Assembly (NCBI RefSeq): GCF_002797935.1
Contig: NZ_PGER01000001.1
Coordinates: 3,596,001 to 3,660,000 of the forward strand
DNA from: Flavobacterium sp. 1
GTDB taxonomy: Bacteria; Bacteroidota; Bacteroidia; Flavobacteriales; Flavobacteriaceae
Direction: 5' to 3'
DNA length: 64,000 nt
Notes under the pieces: generated by a model
What the model saw: only the letters and a program-made list of their open reading frames with translations
Database searches by the model: none
What the model was told of the DNA's origin: nothing
In this document: one piece after another, positions 26,343 to 34,158 of the stretch
Layout: every line of letters begins with the position of its first letter
Position numbering within the stretch: position 1 is the first letter of the stretch
Made by a program: the position numbers and the translations under genes

Positions 26343-29300
26343 TTACCCCACCAAATTGATGATTTTCCCCGGAACAATAATCACCTTATTCGGTGTTTTA
26401 CCATCCAGTTGTTTGATGGTTCTTTCGTCTTTCATTACGATTTCCTCGATTTGTTCTTTGGTTAAATCCAAAGGTAAATTGATAGTAAAACGCATTTTTC
26501 CGTTGAAAGAAACCGGATATTCTTTATCGCTTTCCACCAAATGAGCAGGCTCAAATACTGGGAACGGAACAGTTGCAATAGAACCTGTATTTCCTAGCAA
26601 TGACCATAATTCTTCTGCAATGTGTGGCGCATAAGGCGAAATCACAATCGCCAATGGTTCTAGAATAGCACGAGAATGACAGTTTTGCGTTGACAATTCA
26701 TTCACACAAATCATAAACTGAGAAACCGAAGTATTGAAAGAGAAACTCTCGATATCCTCAGCTACTTTCTTAATTGTTTTGTGCAATGATTTCAAGTTGT
26801 CTTTTGTTGGTTCATCATTGGTAACAATCAAACCATTTTCGTCAAAATACAAACGACACAGTTTTTTCAAGAATCCAAAAACTCCCGAAATTCCTGCCGT
26901 GTTCCAAGGTTTCGCTTGTTCCAATGGCCCCAAGAACATTTCGTACAAACGCAACGTATCGGCTCCGTATTCGTTACAAATATCATCTGGAGTAACTACA
27001 TTGTATTTGGATTTTGACATTTTTTCGACTTCGCGACCAACGATGTATTTTCCGTTTTCTTCAGTAATAAATTCTGCATCAGCATAATCCTCTCTCCACG
27101 CTTTAAATTTTTCAACATCCAATTCATCAGAGGAATTTACAAAATTGACATCTACATGTAACTTATTAAAAGAATCTTCGTAAAGTCTAATAGAATCAAC
27201 ATTCGATTTTAAATACTTAAATATTTTTTTACCTAAATCATCAAGAATGATGTTATCAATTTTATGAGTGTTATAATAAACACCATCACGTCTAATATCT
27301 ATAAAAATATCATTTCCATAATCGATATTAGCAAAAAATTTGTTTAATTCTTTTATATAAAATTGTGAAATATAAACATTTTTCACATCTCCAATCTCAT
27401 CCAAATTATTATATCCCGACACACTTGTAATTGCTAGTCTATAAACAAACGCACTCATCCCCAAAATCATTCCCTGATTAATCAGCTTTTTGAATGGTTC
27501 TTCAGTAGGTGCAAAACCTTTGTCTTTTAAGAATTTGTTCCAAAAACGGGAATACAATAAGTGACCAGTTGCGTGTTCGCTTCCGCCAATGTATAAATCC
27601 ACGCTTTCCCAATAAGCCAATGCTTCTTTGCTAGCAAATTCTCCTTCATTTTTTACATCCATATAACGCATCCAATACCAAGAACTTCCCGCCCAACCCG
27701 GCATCGTGTTCAATTCTAAAGGAAAAACAGTCACCTCCCCTAACCCCTCCGAAGGAGGGGAAAGAAGCTCGTTCGAAACAACTTTGTTATTTACACTATC
27801 CCAAGCCCAAACTGTTGCATTTCCCAATGGAGGTAATCCGTCTTCGGTTGGCAAGTATTTTTCAACTTCCGGCAAGATGATAGGTAAATGTTGCGCATCA
27901 ATCATTTGTGGCAAGCCATTCACATAATACACAGGGAAAGGCTCTCCCCAATATCTTTGACGAGAGAAAACCGCATCACGCAAACGGTAATTGATTTTCC
28001 CTTTTCCTTGACCTATTTTTTCAAGCTCCTCAATTATCTTTTTGGTTGCTTCCTTGTAATTCAGTCCGTTTAAGAAATCCGAATTGGCAATCTCCACATT
28101 GTCTTTAGAACCAAAAGCCTCTTTGGAAATATCCACATTTGCAAAAATGTTCTTGATTTCCTGCATTCCTTTTTGCCCTTTGAAGAAATTAGCAAAAGCA
28201 TAATCTCTTTCGTCACCACAAGGAACCGCCATCACAGCACCTGTTCCGTAGCCAGCCAAAACATAATCCCCAATCCAAACCGGAATCGGTTCTTTAGTGA
28301 ACGGATGCTCAGCAAACGCTCCCGTGAAAACTCCAGAAATAGTTTTCACATCCGCCATACGCTCTCTTTCGGAACGCTTGGCTGTTTTTTCTATGTAAGC
28401 CTCAACTTCCGCTTTTTGTTCTGGAGTTGTAATTTGTGCAACCAATTCGTGTTCCGGCGCAAGAGTCATGAATGTAACTCCGAAGATGGTGTCGGGACGA
28501 GTTGTGAATACCTGAATCCCCCTAGCCCCCGAAGGGGGAACAATGGCGTTATTCAGTTCATGTTTTATAATATTTAAAACACTATCAATATTATTTAAAA
28601 TCTCCTTATTATTGAATCGAATTACTTTAAATCCTTTTTCATTAAGAACTTTTGTGCGTTCGGCATCTGCTTCTTGTTGAGAATCATGAATTCCTCCATC
28701 AACTTCAATTACCAATTTCTTTGAAAGGCAAACAAAATCAACAATATAATCATCAATCAAATGTTGTTGTCTAAATTTAAAATCTAAAGCTTTCGATTTT
28801 AAATTTAACCACAATATTTTTTCAGCTTCTGTTGGATTGTTTCTCATTTCTTTTGCTCTCTCAAGCAATAAATGAGAATTATTTCCTCCCGTCATATAAC
28901 CTAAAGTTTTTTCAGACTCCAAGTTCTCTTCCCCTTCGGGGAAGGATAGGATGGGGAAAGAAACCATCGCTCCAACCGATTTCCCAATCCAATTCCTCTG
29001 ACTTTCTTTTATAGACTCACTCCAGTCAATATCATTCAAACCTTGCAGTAAACGCTCCGCATAAGCCGAAATTCGCATACTCCATTGAGTCATTTTTTTA
29101 CGAATCACAGGATAACCGCCACGCTCCGAAACACCGTTTACGATTTCGTCATTCGCCAAAACCGTTCCCAATCCCGGACACCAGTTCACTTCAGTCTCTG
29201 CCAAATACGTCAATCGGTATTGCAGCAAAATTTTCTCCTGCTGTTCTTTTGCGAAAGCGTTCCATTCATTTGCCGAAAACACTTCAATATTATCGTCGCA

Positions 29301-29858
29301 AACCGCATTTACATTCGCATTTCCTTCCGCAGAAAAAACTGAAACCAAAGTTGAAATATCCTCTGCCTTATCTGTATTTTTATTGTACCAAGAATTAAAC
29401 AATTGGATAAAAATCCATTGCGTATGCTTGTAATAATCAGGATTCGAAGTACGCACTTCACGATCCCAATCAAATGAAAATCCTATTTTGTCCAACTGCT
29501 TTCTGTACCCGGCAATCACTTTTCCTTCCTTGTCTACGCCACCATCAATATTTACGCGAGTCGTGTCCTCTGGACGTTGTCCGGTCTGAATCGCATATTG
29601 CTCTGCCGGCAACCCAAAACTGTCGTACCCCATCGGGTGCAACACGTTAAAACCTTGGTGTCTTTTGTATCTTGAGTACACATCCGATGCGATGTACCCC
29701 AGCGGATGCCCCACGTGCAATCCCGCTCCAGACGGATAAGGAAACATATCCAACACATAATGTTTTGGTTTGTCTGAATCGTTTTTGGCCGCAAAAGTTT
29801 TATGCTCTGCCCAGTATTTTTGCCATTTGGCTTCTATTTCGTTCGGATTGTATTTCAT
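26343..29858 (-). CDS. leuS: Leucine-tRNA ligase with in-frame insertions
   Basis: An aminoacyl-tRNA synthetase of 1171 residues; flavobacterial LeuRS is normally about 920-950. The HIGH-type motif HVGH is at about 48-51, the editing-domain motif TTRPDTIFG at about 452, and KMSKSK at about 945, so the enzyme looks functional. Three stretches look extra. Residues about 304-446 lie at the entry of the CP1 editing domain and contain a DUF559 nuclease-like domain. Residues about 695-712 are encoded by a GC-rich palindrome. A segment of about 60-70 residues within about 808-898, in the leucine-specific region before KMSKS, is A+T-rich and unrecognised. The frame is uninterrupted throughout. Confidence 0.95.
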   Translation of the reverse strand: MKYNPNEIEAKWQKYWAEHKTFAAKNDSDKPKHYVLDMFPYPSGAGLHVGHPLGYIASDVYSRYKRHQGFNVLHPMGYDSFGLPAEQYAIQTGQRPEDTTRVNIDGGVDKEGKVIAGYRKQLDKIGFSFDWDREVRTSNPDYYKHTQWIFIQLFNSWYNKNTDKAEDISTLVSVFSAEGNANVNAVCDDNIEVFSANEWNAFAKEQQEKILLQYRLTYLAETEVNWCPGLGTVLANDEIVNGVSERGGYPVIRKKMTQWSMRISAYAERLLQGLNDIDWSESIKESQRNWIGKSVGAMVSFPILSFPEGEENLESEKTLGYMTGGNNSHLLLERAKEMRNNPTEAEKILWLNLKSKALDFKFRQQHLIDDYIVDFVCLSKKLVIEVDGGIHDSQQEADAERTKVLNEKGFKVIRFNNKEILNNIDSVLNIIKHELNNAIVPPSGARGIQVFTTRPDTIFGVTFMTLAPEHELVAQITTPEQKAEVEAYIEKTAKRSERERMADVKTISGVFTGAFAEHPFTKEPIPVWIGDYVLAGYGTGAVMAVPCGDERDYAFANFFKGQKGMQEIKNIFANVDISKEAFGSKDNVEIANSDFLNGLNYKEATKKIIEELEKIGQGKGKINYRLRDAVFSRQRYWGEPFPVYYVNGLPQMIDAQHLPIILPEVEKYLPTEDGLPPLGNATVWAWDSVNNKVVSNELLSPPSEGLGEVTVFPLELNTMPGWAGSSWYWMRYMDVKNEGEFASKEALAYWESVDLYIGGSEHATGHLLYSRFWNKFLKDKGFAPTEEPFKKLINQGMILGMSAFVYRLAITSVSGYNNLDEIGDVKNVYISQFYIKELNKFFANIDYGNDIFIDIRRDGVYYNTHKIDNIILDDLGKKIFKYLKSNVDSIRLYEDSFNKLHVDVNFVNSSDELDVEKFKAWREDYADAEFITEENGKYIVGREVEKMSKSKYNVVTPDDICNEYGADTLRLYEMFLGPLEQAKPWNTAGISGVFGFLKKLCRLYFDENGLIVTNDEPTKDNLKSLHKTIKKVAEDIESFSFNTSVSQFMICVNELSTQNCHSRAILEPLAIVISPYAPHIAEELWSLLGNTGSIATVPFPVFEPAHLVESDKEYPVSFNGKMRFTINLPLDLTKEQIEEIVMKDERTIKQLDGKTPNKVIIVPGKIINLVG
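27731..27765. repeat. GC-rich palindromic element inside leuS
   Basis: CCCCTCC-GAA-GGAGGGG at 27744-27760, preceded by CACCTCCCCTAA. On the coding strand it adds roughly LLSPPSEGLGEVTV to LeuRS without breaking the frame. It has the same layout as the palindromes bordering the DUF559 insert and as the decayed copy at 13318. Confidence 0.75.
28514..28957 (-). mobile_element. DUF559 endonuclease-like cassette inserted in frame in leuS
   Basis: A block of about 440 bp within leuS. Its edges are two palindromes of related design in inverted orientation: CCCCCTAG then CCCCC-GAA-GGGGG (core 28526-28538), and CTTCCCC-TTC-GGGGAAG then GATAGGATGGGG (core 28928-28944). Between them lies a complete DUF559 domain (LeuRS residues about 322-435) of the very-short-patch-repair endonuclease-like group: NPTEAEKILW, FKFRQQH, IVDFVCLSKKLVIEVDGGIH and KGFKVIRFNNKEI. 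The acidic and His residues expected at the nuclease site (D of VDF, E and D of EVDGG, H) are present. An internal ATG (28893-28895) could give a free nuclease. Mobility is inferred from the layout; no transposase is present. Confidence 0.7.
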
Positions 29859-30041
29859 TCCTTTTATCTATATTTTTTTTATCGGAGTCATGCTTTCGCA
29901 CACTCAAGTTCTTTTTTGAGTTGCTGAGTTACTTAGAAACTGAGTTGCTAAGTTTTAATACGCTGAATTATAAGTTTGCAAATTTACATTTATTGTATGG
30001 GGTATGAAAATAATTTATTTCTCTAAATTTTAAAATAATTT

Positions 30042-30169
30042 GGGCGTGACCCTCCGTAAAAAACTACGGGTCGGGCTTTACGTTCCCGCTTTTTTTCTTC
30101 ATCAATTACTTCGGTTTAAACCCGAAGTAATTGATGAAGAAAAAAGAGCTCCACTTTAATCCCTCACGC
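30042..30169. repeat. Structured intergenic repeat with a 24-bp perfect stem
   Basis: The element opens with GGGCGTGACCCTCCGTA and TACGGGTCGGGC (a small hairpin) and ends with CCCTCACGC, so GCGTGA and TCACGC face each other at its edges. In the middle, TTTTTTCTTCATCAATTACTTCGG (about 30091-30114) pairs perfectly with its complement starting at 30122. I recognise this general type as dispersed in flavobacterial intergenic DNA, probably a MITE-like or REP-like element; a non-coding RNA is the alternative. Confidence 0.65.
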
Positions 30170-30277
30170 AAAACACCAAGCCAGAAACAATCACATTTCC
30201 GTTTATTTTATAATGAAAGATGATTTTTTTTACAATAAAAAAATAGAATGTACTGGTTTTTTATAAGTAAAAATACT

Positions 30278-30285
30278 TATGTTTG
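30278..30285 (+). promoter_or_regulatory. -7 box for the modE-like gene (TATGTTTG)
   Basis: A perfect TAnnTTTG, 24 bp before ATG 30310, with a near-TTG (CTGG) about 21 bp upstream. It overlaps the in-frame TTG at 30283, which is therefore not the start. Confidence 0.5.
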
Positions 30286-30309
30286 CAGTATGTTTTAAAA
30301 AACACACCT

Positions 30310-30657
30310 ATGTATTCCACTAAAAAATACAAAATTGAAGTTCGTCTTTGGATTGAAGAAGCCGAAGGTCCCTTTTTGGGAATTGGAAAAATCTGGCTCT
30401 TAGAAAATATTCAAAAAACAGGTTCAATAACCAATGCGGCTAAAGAAATGAAAATGGCGTACCGACAAGCGTGGCAATTAGTCGAAGAAATGAACCAGCG
30501 TGCCGAAAGTCCTTTGGTCGAAAAATTATTAGGCGGTAAAGGCGGCGGTGGCGCGCGATTAACCGAAGCCGGTGAAAGAGCCATTGCTGTATTTTACGAA
30601 ATCGAAAAACGGATTAAGGATTTTGCACAAAAGGAAACGGAGAATCTAAAATTTTAG
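30310..30657 (+). CDS. ModE-type winged-helix regulator (DNA-binding domain only)
   Basis: A protein of 115 residues that matches the N-terminal DNA-binding half of ModE: a winged helix with the recognition region GSITNAAKEMKMAYRQAWQLVEEMN (quoted here in two parts: GSITNAAKEMKM and AYRQAWQLVEEMN) and the wing LLGGKGGGGARLTEAG. The C-terminal molybdate-binding Mop domains of classical ModE are absent. A separate two-Mop protein is encoded 2.4 kb downstream inside the same uptake operon. It probably represses or tunes the molybdate genes that follow. ATG 30310 was chosen because the promoter box overlaps earlier codons. Confidence 0.85.
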   Translation: MYSTKKYKIEVRLWIEEAEGPFLGIGKIWLLENIQKTGSITNAAKEMKMAYRQAWQLVEEMNQRAESPLVEKLLGGKGGGGARLTEAGERAIAVFYEIEKRIKDFAQKETENLKF

Positions 30658-30698
30658 CATTTATAACATCAGTAACCCATTGGTTGTAATCATTTTAA

Positions 30699-30831
30699 AC
30701 ACATAGAAACATAGATTTTATAAGTTCAAAAGTAGGCGTTTCACTTATTTTAAGTACCCATAGCCTCTATGTGAAAGAAATGTATTTCTTTTTTGCATTC
30801 TTTTTTTAATAAAGTCTATGTTTCTATGTGT
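30699..30831. repeat. Inverted repeat with 17-bp perfect arms
   Basis: ACACATAGAAACATAGA (30699-30715) and its exact complement (30815-30831) enclose 99 bp. This fills most of the 266-bp gap between the modE-like gene and the porin gene. It resembles a MITE-type element; it could also terminate one transcript before the operon starts. Confidence 0.6.
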
Positions 30832-30923
30832 TAAATATTTTTTTTGAATGCCTCCAACAGGTTATCAGTATTCATTTGTAAACACAACAATAAAACACTA
30901 TAAGCACAACTAACTCCATATTA

Positions 30924-32315
30924 ATGAAACCAAAAAACCATTTATTATACCTAACAATTACTTTTATAGCTTTTCTTTTTAGCCAAAATCTATCAGCTCA
31001 AATCGACAGTAACATTACCAATTTATTAGTTCAAAAAAATATCATCACACAGCGCGAAGCAGATTCGTTATTGGTTATCGAAAGCTTTAATAAAAAAGTA
31101 AATTCAGAAAATAAAATATTTACTGTCGGATTGGAGTTCAGACCTAGAGGCGAGTATCGCGATGGCTACCGACAGTTGCCAAACGACACCACCAAAGCCG
31201 CTTTTTTTGCCTCACAAAGAAGCCGTTTAAACATCAGCTACGAACAGCCAAAGTTTAAATTCCTGACTTCAATACAAGACATTCGGGTTTGGGGACAATA
31301 CGGACAAGCTTCAGTAACGGGGTCTTTAAATGTTTATGAAGCCTTCGCAGAAGTTGAAATTGTTGAGAATTTCTCTGCCAGATTAGGACGTCAAAAAGTG
31401 GAACTAGACAATGGCCGATTGTTCTCGGCAGCCAACTGGAGTCAGACAGGGCGCGCACATGACGGAGTTGATCTTATCTATAAAAATGATAAAATCGAAA
31501 CGGAATTATTTACTGCTTTCAATCAAAGTTCAGAACGCATTTTTGAAACGTCATATTCGCCGACGACTTTTAATAATTACAAACTTTTGAACCTGCATTA
31601 TTTAAAAGCTAAACTAAACCCGAATTTCACTTTAACAACAATAAACACTGCCGATAGTTTTGAGAGCAAAACCAATTCGCAGACATTATACACAAGAGCA
31701 ACTTCAGGAGGGCGTTTGGAATTTGAGAAAGATAATCTGTATTTAACTTTTAGCGGCTATTACCAATACGGACAGCTTCAGTCTGGCACCAACATTTCAG
31801 CTTATTATTTCCAGCCCGAAATACAATACAGACTGCAAAAATGGACAGCTCGTTTAGGAGCGGAGATTATGAGTGGAGACGATGCTCCCCAGCCGTCTGA
31901 AATATCCAAATCATTTGTACCGCTGTATGGTGTGGCTTGGAAGTTTATGGGAAACATGGATTATTTTACCACTTTTCCAAAAGATGTACAAAACGGCGGA
32001 TTGGTAAATCCATATTTCTTTTTCAATTATGATTGGAACAAAAATCTTTCTATACGATCCGATTTTCATTTATTTTACTTAGAAAATAAAATCTTAGATA
32101 AACAAAAAAACGTAGTTGAACCCTATTTGGGTTTTGAAAATGATTTAATTCTGAGATACAAATACAACACTTTCACAAGCATTGATTTGGGATTCTCTTA
32201 TCTGTTTGCCGACAAAAGCATGGAAGTTTTAAAGGGTGGAAACAGCAATTCGACCCCGCTCTGGAGTTATGTAATGATTACCTTTAAACCCGAATTATTT
32301 AGTTCTAAAAAATAG
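30924..32315 (+). CDS. Outer-membrane porin (alginate-export-like) at the head of the mod operon
   Basis: A protein of 463 residues with a signal peptide (cut after LSAQ, about residue 26), a short coiled segment (LLVQKNIITQREADSLLVIE) and a beta-barrel with many alternating strands ending in YVMITFKPELF. Motifs such as FFASQRSRLNISYEQ, RLGRQKVELDNGRLFSAANW and AHDGVDL match alginate-export-family porins. It is 7 bp upstream of modA, so it is very likely co-transcribed with it. Its place suggests an outer-membrane route for molybdate or tungstate; the family name should not be taken as the substrate. Confidence 0.8.
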   Translation: MKPKNHLLYLTITFIAFLFSQNLSAQIDSNITNLLVQKNIITQREADSLLVIESFNKKVNSENKIFTVGLEFRPRGEYRDGYRQLPNDTTKAAFFASQRSRLNISYEQPKFKFLTSIQDIRVWGQYGQASVTGSLNVYEAFAEVEIVENFSARLGRQKVELDNGRLFSAANWSQTGRAHDGVDLIYKNDKIETELFTAFNQSSERIFETSYSPTTFNNYKLLNLHYLKAKLNPNFTLTTINTADSFESKTNSQTLYTRATSGGRLEFEKDNLYLTFSGYYQYGQLQSGTNISAYYFQPEIQYRLQKWTARLGAEIMSGDDAPQPSEISKSFVPLYGVAWKFMGNMDYFTTFPKDVQNGGLVNPYFFFNYDWNKNLSIRSDFHLFYLENKILDKQKNVVEPYLGFENDLILRYKYNTFTSIDLGFSYLFADKSMEVLKGGNSNSTPLWSYVMITFKPELFSSKK

Positions 32316-32322
32316 AAACATC

Positions 32323-33090
32323 ATGAAAAATAAGATCAAATTATTACCGCTGTCTTTAATCCTTTTTGTTTCAATCACAATTTTCGGACAGCAAAAAGCG
32401 ACTGTTGTTGTCGCAGCAAACTTGAAAACAGCAATGGATTCCATTTTGAAAGTATATAAACTAAAAAATCCGAACGATGTAATTCAAGTTACTTATGGAG
32501 CTTCTGGGAAATTTTACGAGCAAATTTCGAATGGAGCGCCTTTTGATTTGTTTTTTTCAGCTGATATGAATTTTCCAAAACAGCTAAAAAATTATGGTTT
32601 TACCGTTTCTCCGATAAAATTATATGCGATAGGAAGATTAGCGATTTGGAGTAAAAAATTAGATCCAAATACCGAGAAAATGAATTCGCTGTTAAATGAA
32701 AAAGTAAAAAAAATCTCCATCGGGAATCCAAAAACAGCTCCTTATGGTGCTAAAACAATAGAAAGCTTAAAACATTTCAAACTGTACGACAAAGTAAAAA
32801 GTAATCTGGTGTTTGGCGAAAACATTGCTCAAGCAGCCCAGTTTACCGCTTTTGGCGCATCCGATATTGGAATAATCGCTTTATCCGATGCGATGTCTCC
32901 AGCGATGAAAAAAGAATGCGGAAAATATTATGTGATTCCGCAAGAAAGCCATTCACCGTTAGAACAAGGTTGCGTAATTTTGAAACACGGCAAAGGAAAT
33001 GCTGTAGCAAAGCAATTTTATGACTATATTTCGTCTGAAAAAGCAATTCAGATTCTGAATTATTACGGTTATTCACAAAACAAAAAATGA
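32323..33090 (+). CDS. modA: Molybdate ABC transporter substrate-binding protein
   Basis: A periplasmic oxyanion-binding protein of 255 residues with a signal peptide (cut after FGQ, about residue 23). Family markers: VVVAANLKTAMDSI (residue about 28), YGASGKFYEQISNGAPFDLFFSAD (in two parts, GASGKFYEQ and GAPFDLFFSAD) and the anion-binding SPLEQGCVIL region. It delivers molybdate or tungstate to ModB/ModC. Its stop overlaps the start of the Mop-domain gene by 4 bp. Confidence 0.95.
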   Translation: MKNKIKLLPLSLILFVSITIFGQQKATVVVAANLKTAMDSILKVYKLKNPNDVIQVTYGASGKFYEQISNGAPFDLFFSADMNFPKQLKNYGFTVSPIKLYAIGRLAIWSKKLDPNTEKMNSLLNEKVKKISIGNPKTAPYGAKTIESLKHFKLYDKVKSNLVFGENIAQAAQFTAFGASDIGIIALSDAMSPAMKKECGKYYVIPQESHSPLEQGCVILKHGKGNAVAKQFYDYISSEKAIQILNYYGYSQNKK

Positions 33091-33488
33091 ACACACTTTT
33101 AGGAAATATTACCGAAATCACTACCGAAGGCTCTTTGTCATTGGTTAAAATAAAAGTGCAGGATACTGTATTAACTTCGATAGTAATTGACACACCCGAA
33201 ACGGCTCATTATCTAAAAACAGGAAACAGCATAAAAATACTTTTTAAAGAAACTGAAGTCATTCTTGCCAAAAAATTTGCAGGAACAATAAGTGTTCAGA
33301 ATAAAATGGACTGCATTGTAAATTCATTCGAAAAGGGAACATTGCTCTGCAAAATAATATTGCGTTTTGGCAGGTATACCATTGCCTCCGTAATTACAAG
33401 AACGGCGTTTGACCAACTCGGCATAGAAGAAAATGATGAAATTACCGCGATGATAAAAACCAACGAAATAAGTTTATCCCATGATTGA
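33087..33488 (+). CDS. Two-Mop-domain molybdate-binding protein
   Basis: A cytoplasmic protein of 133 residues made of two TOBE/Mop domains (about 3-65 and 72-130), each starting with a strand like LGNITEITTEGSLSLVKIKV and ending with ILFKETEVILAK or AMIKTNEISL. Such dimop proteins store molybdate or sense its level. It is translationally coupled on both sides, overlapping modA by 4 bp and modB by 8 bp. Since the upstream ModE-type regulator lacks these domains, this protein may act as its detached sensor half, which is inference. Confidence 0.85.
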   Translation: MNTLLGNITEITTEGSLSLVKIKVQDTVLTSIVIDTPETAHYLKTGNSIKILFKETEVILAKKFAGTISVQNKMDCIVNSFEKGTLLCKIILRFGRYTIASVITRTAFDQLGIEENDEITAMIKTNEISLSHD

Positions 33489-34158
33489 TTTCGAGCCTAT
33501 ATATCTCACGCTAAAACTAGCTTTTACCACGACAGTAATTCTGCTTATTGTGGGACTGCCACTGGCGTATTGGCTGGCGTACAGCAAAATAAAATCGAAA
33601 GTAATTATCGAAGCAGTTGTAAGTCTGCCATTGGTTTTACCGCCATCGGTTTTGGGTTTTTATTTGTTGATTGCCTTTAGTCCCGAAAATGCATTTGGCA
33701 AATTTCTTGATAATTATTTTGATATCCGACTGGTGTTTACCTTCACGGGGTTGGTAATTTCATCGGTTTTGTACAGTCTGCCTTTTATGGTTCAGCCCGC
33801 TCAAAGCGGTTTCAAATCGATATCCAAAAACTTAATTGACGCTTCCTATACGCTAGGGAAAAGTAAATGGCAAACGGTTTTTCATGTACTGCTTCCAAAC
33901 ATGAAAATGGCGCTGCTGACAGGAATTGTGCTGAGTTTTGCACATACAATTGGAGAATTTGGAGTTGTATTAATGGTTGGCGGAAGCATTCCGAATGAAA
34001 CTAAAGTGGTTTCCATAGCGGTATTTGACGAAGTAACTGCAATGAATTATCACGATGCCAATGTGTATTCGGCAATTTTACTGATTTTTTCTTTTGTTGT
34101 TTTATTGAGTGTTTATAGTATTAACCACCGCTTTAGCAAAATAAGCCCCTTGCCATGA
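33481..34158 (+). CDS. modB: Molybdate ABC transporter permease
   Basis: An inner-membrane permease of 225 residues with five or six helices. The EAA-type loop ASYTLGKSKWQTVFHVLLPN contacts the ATPase, and LPLVLPPSVLGFYLL and HTIGEFGVVLMVGG are typical of ModB. It overlaps the Mop gene by 8 bp and modC by 4 bp, so all are translated as a coupled unit. Confidence 0.95.
   Translation: MIDFEPIYLTLKLAFTTTVILLIVGLPLAYWLAYSKIKSKVIIEAVVSLPLVLPPSVLGFYLLIAFSPENAFGKFLDNYFDIRLVFTFTGLVISSVLYSLPFMVQPAQSGFKSISKNLIDASYTLGKSKWQTVFHVLLPNMKMALLTGIVLSFAHTIGEFGVVLMVGGSIPNETKVVSIAVFDEVTAMNYHDANVYSAILLIFSFVVLLSVYSINHRFSKISPLP

Larger units (their letters stand above)
29859..30309. other. Intergenic region between leuS and the modE-like gene
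   Basis: About 450 bp. It contains a possible leuS -7 box (plus-strand CAAATTTA, 29979-29986), a short tract of repeated CTGAGTTGCTAAG-type units (29917-29955), a structured repeat (30042-30169) and the promoter box of the modE-like gene (30278-30285). Confidence 0.55.
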
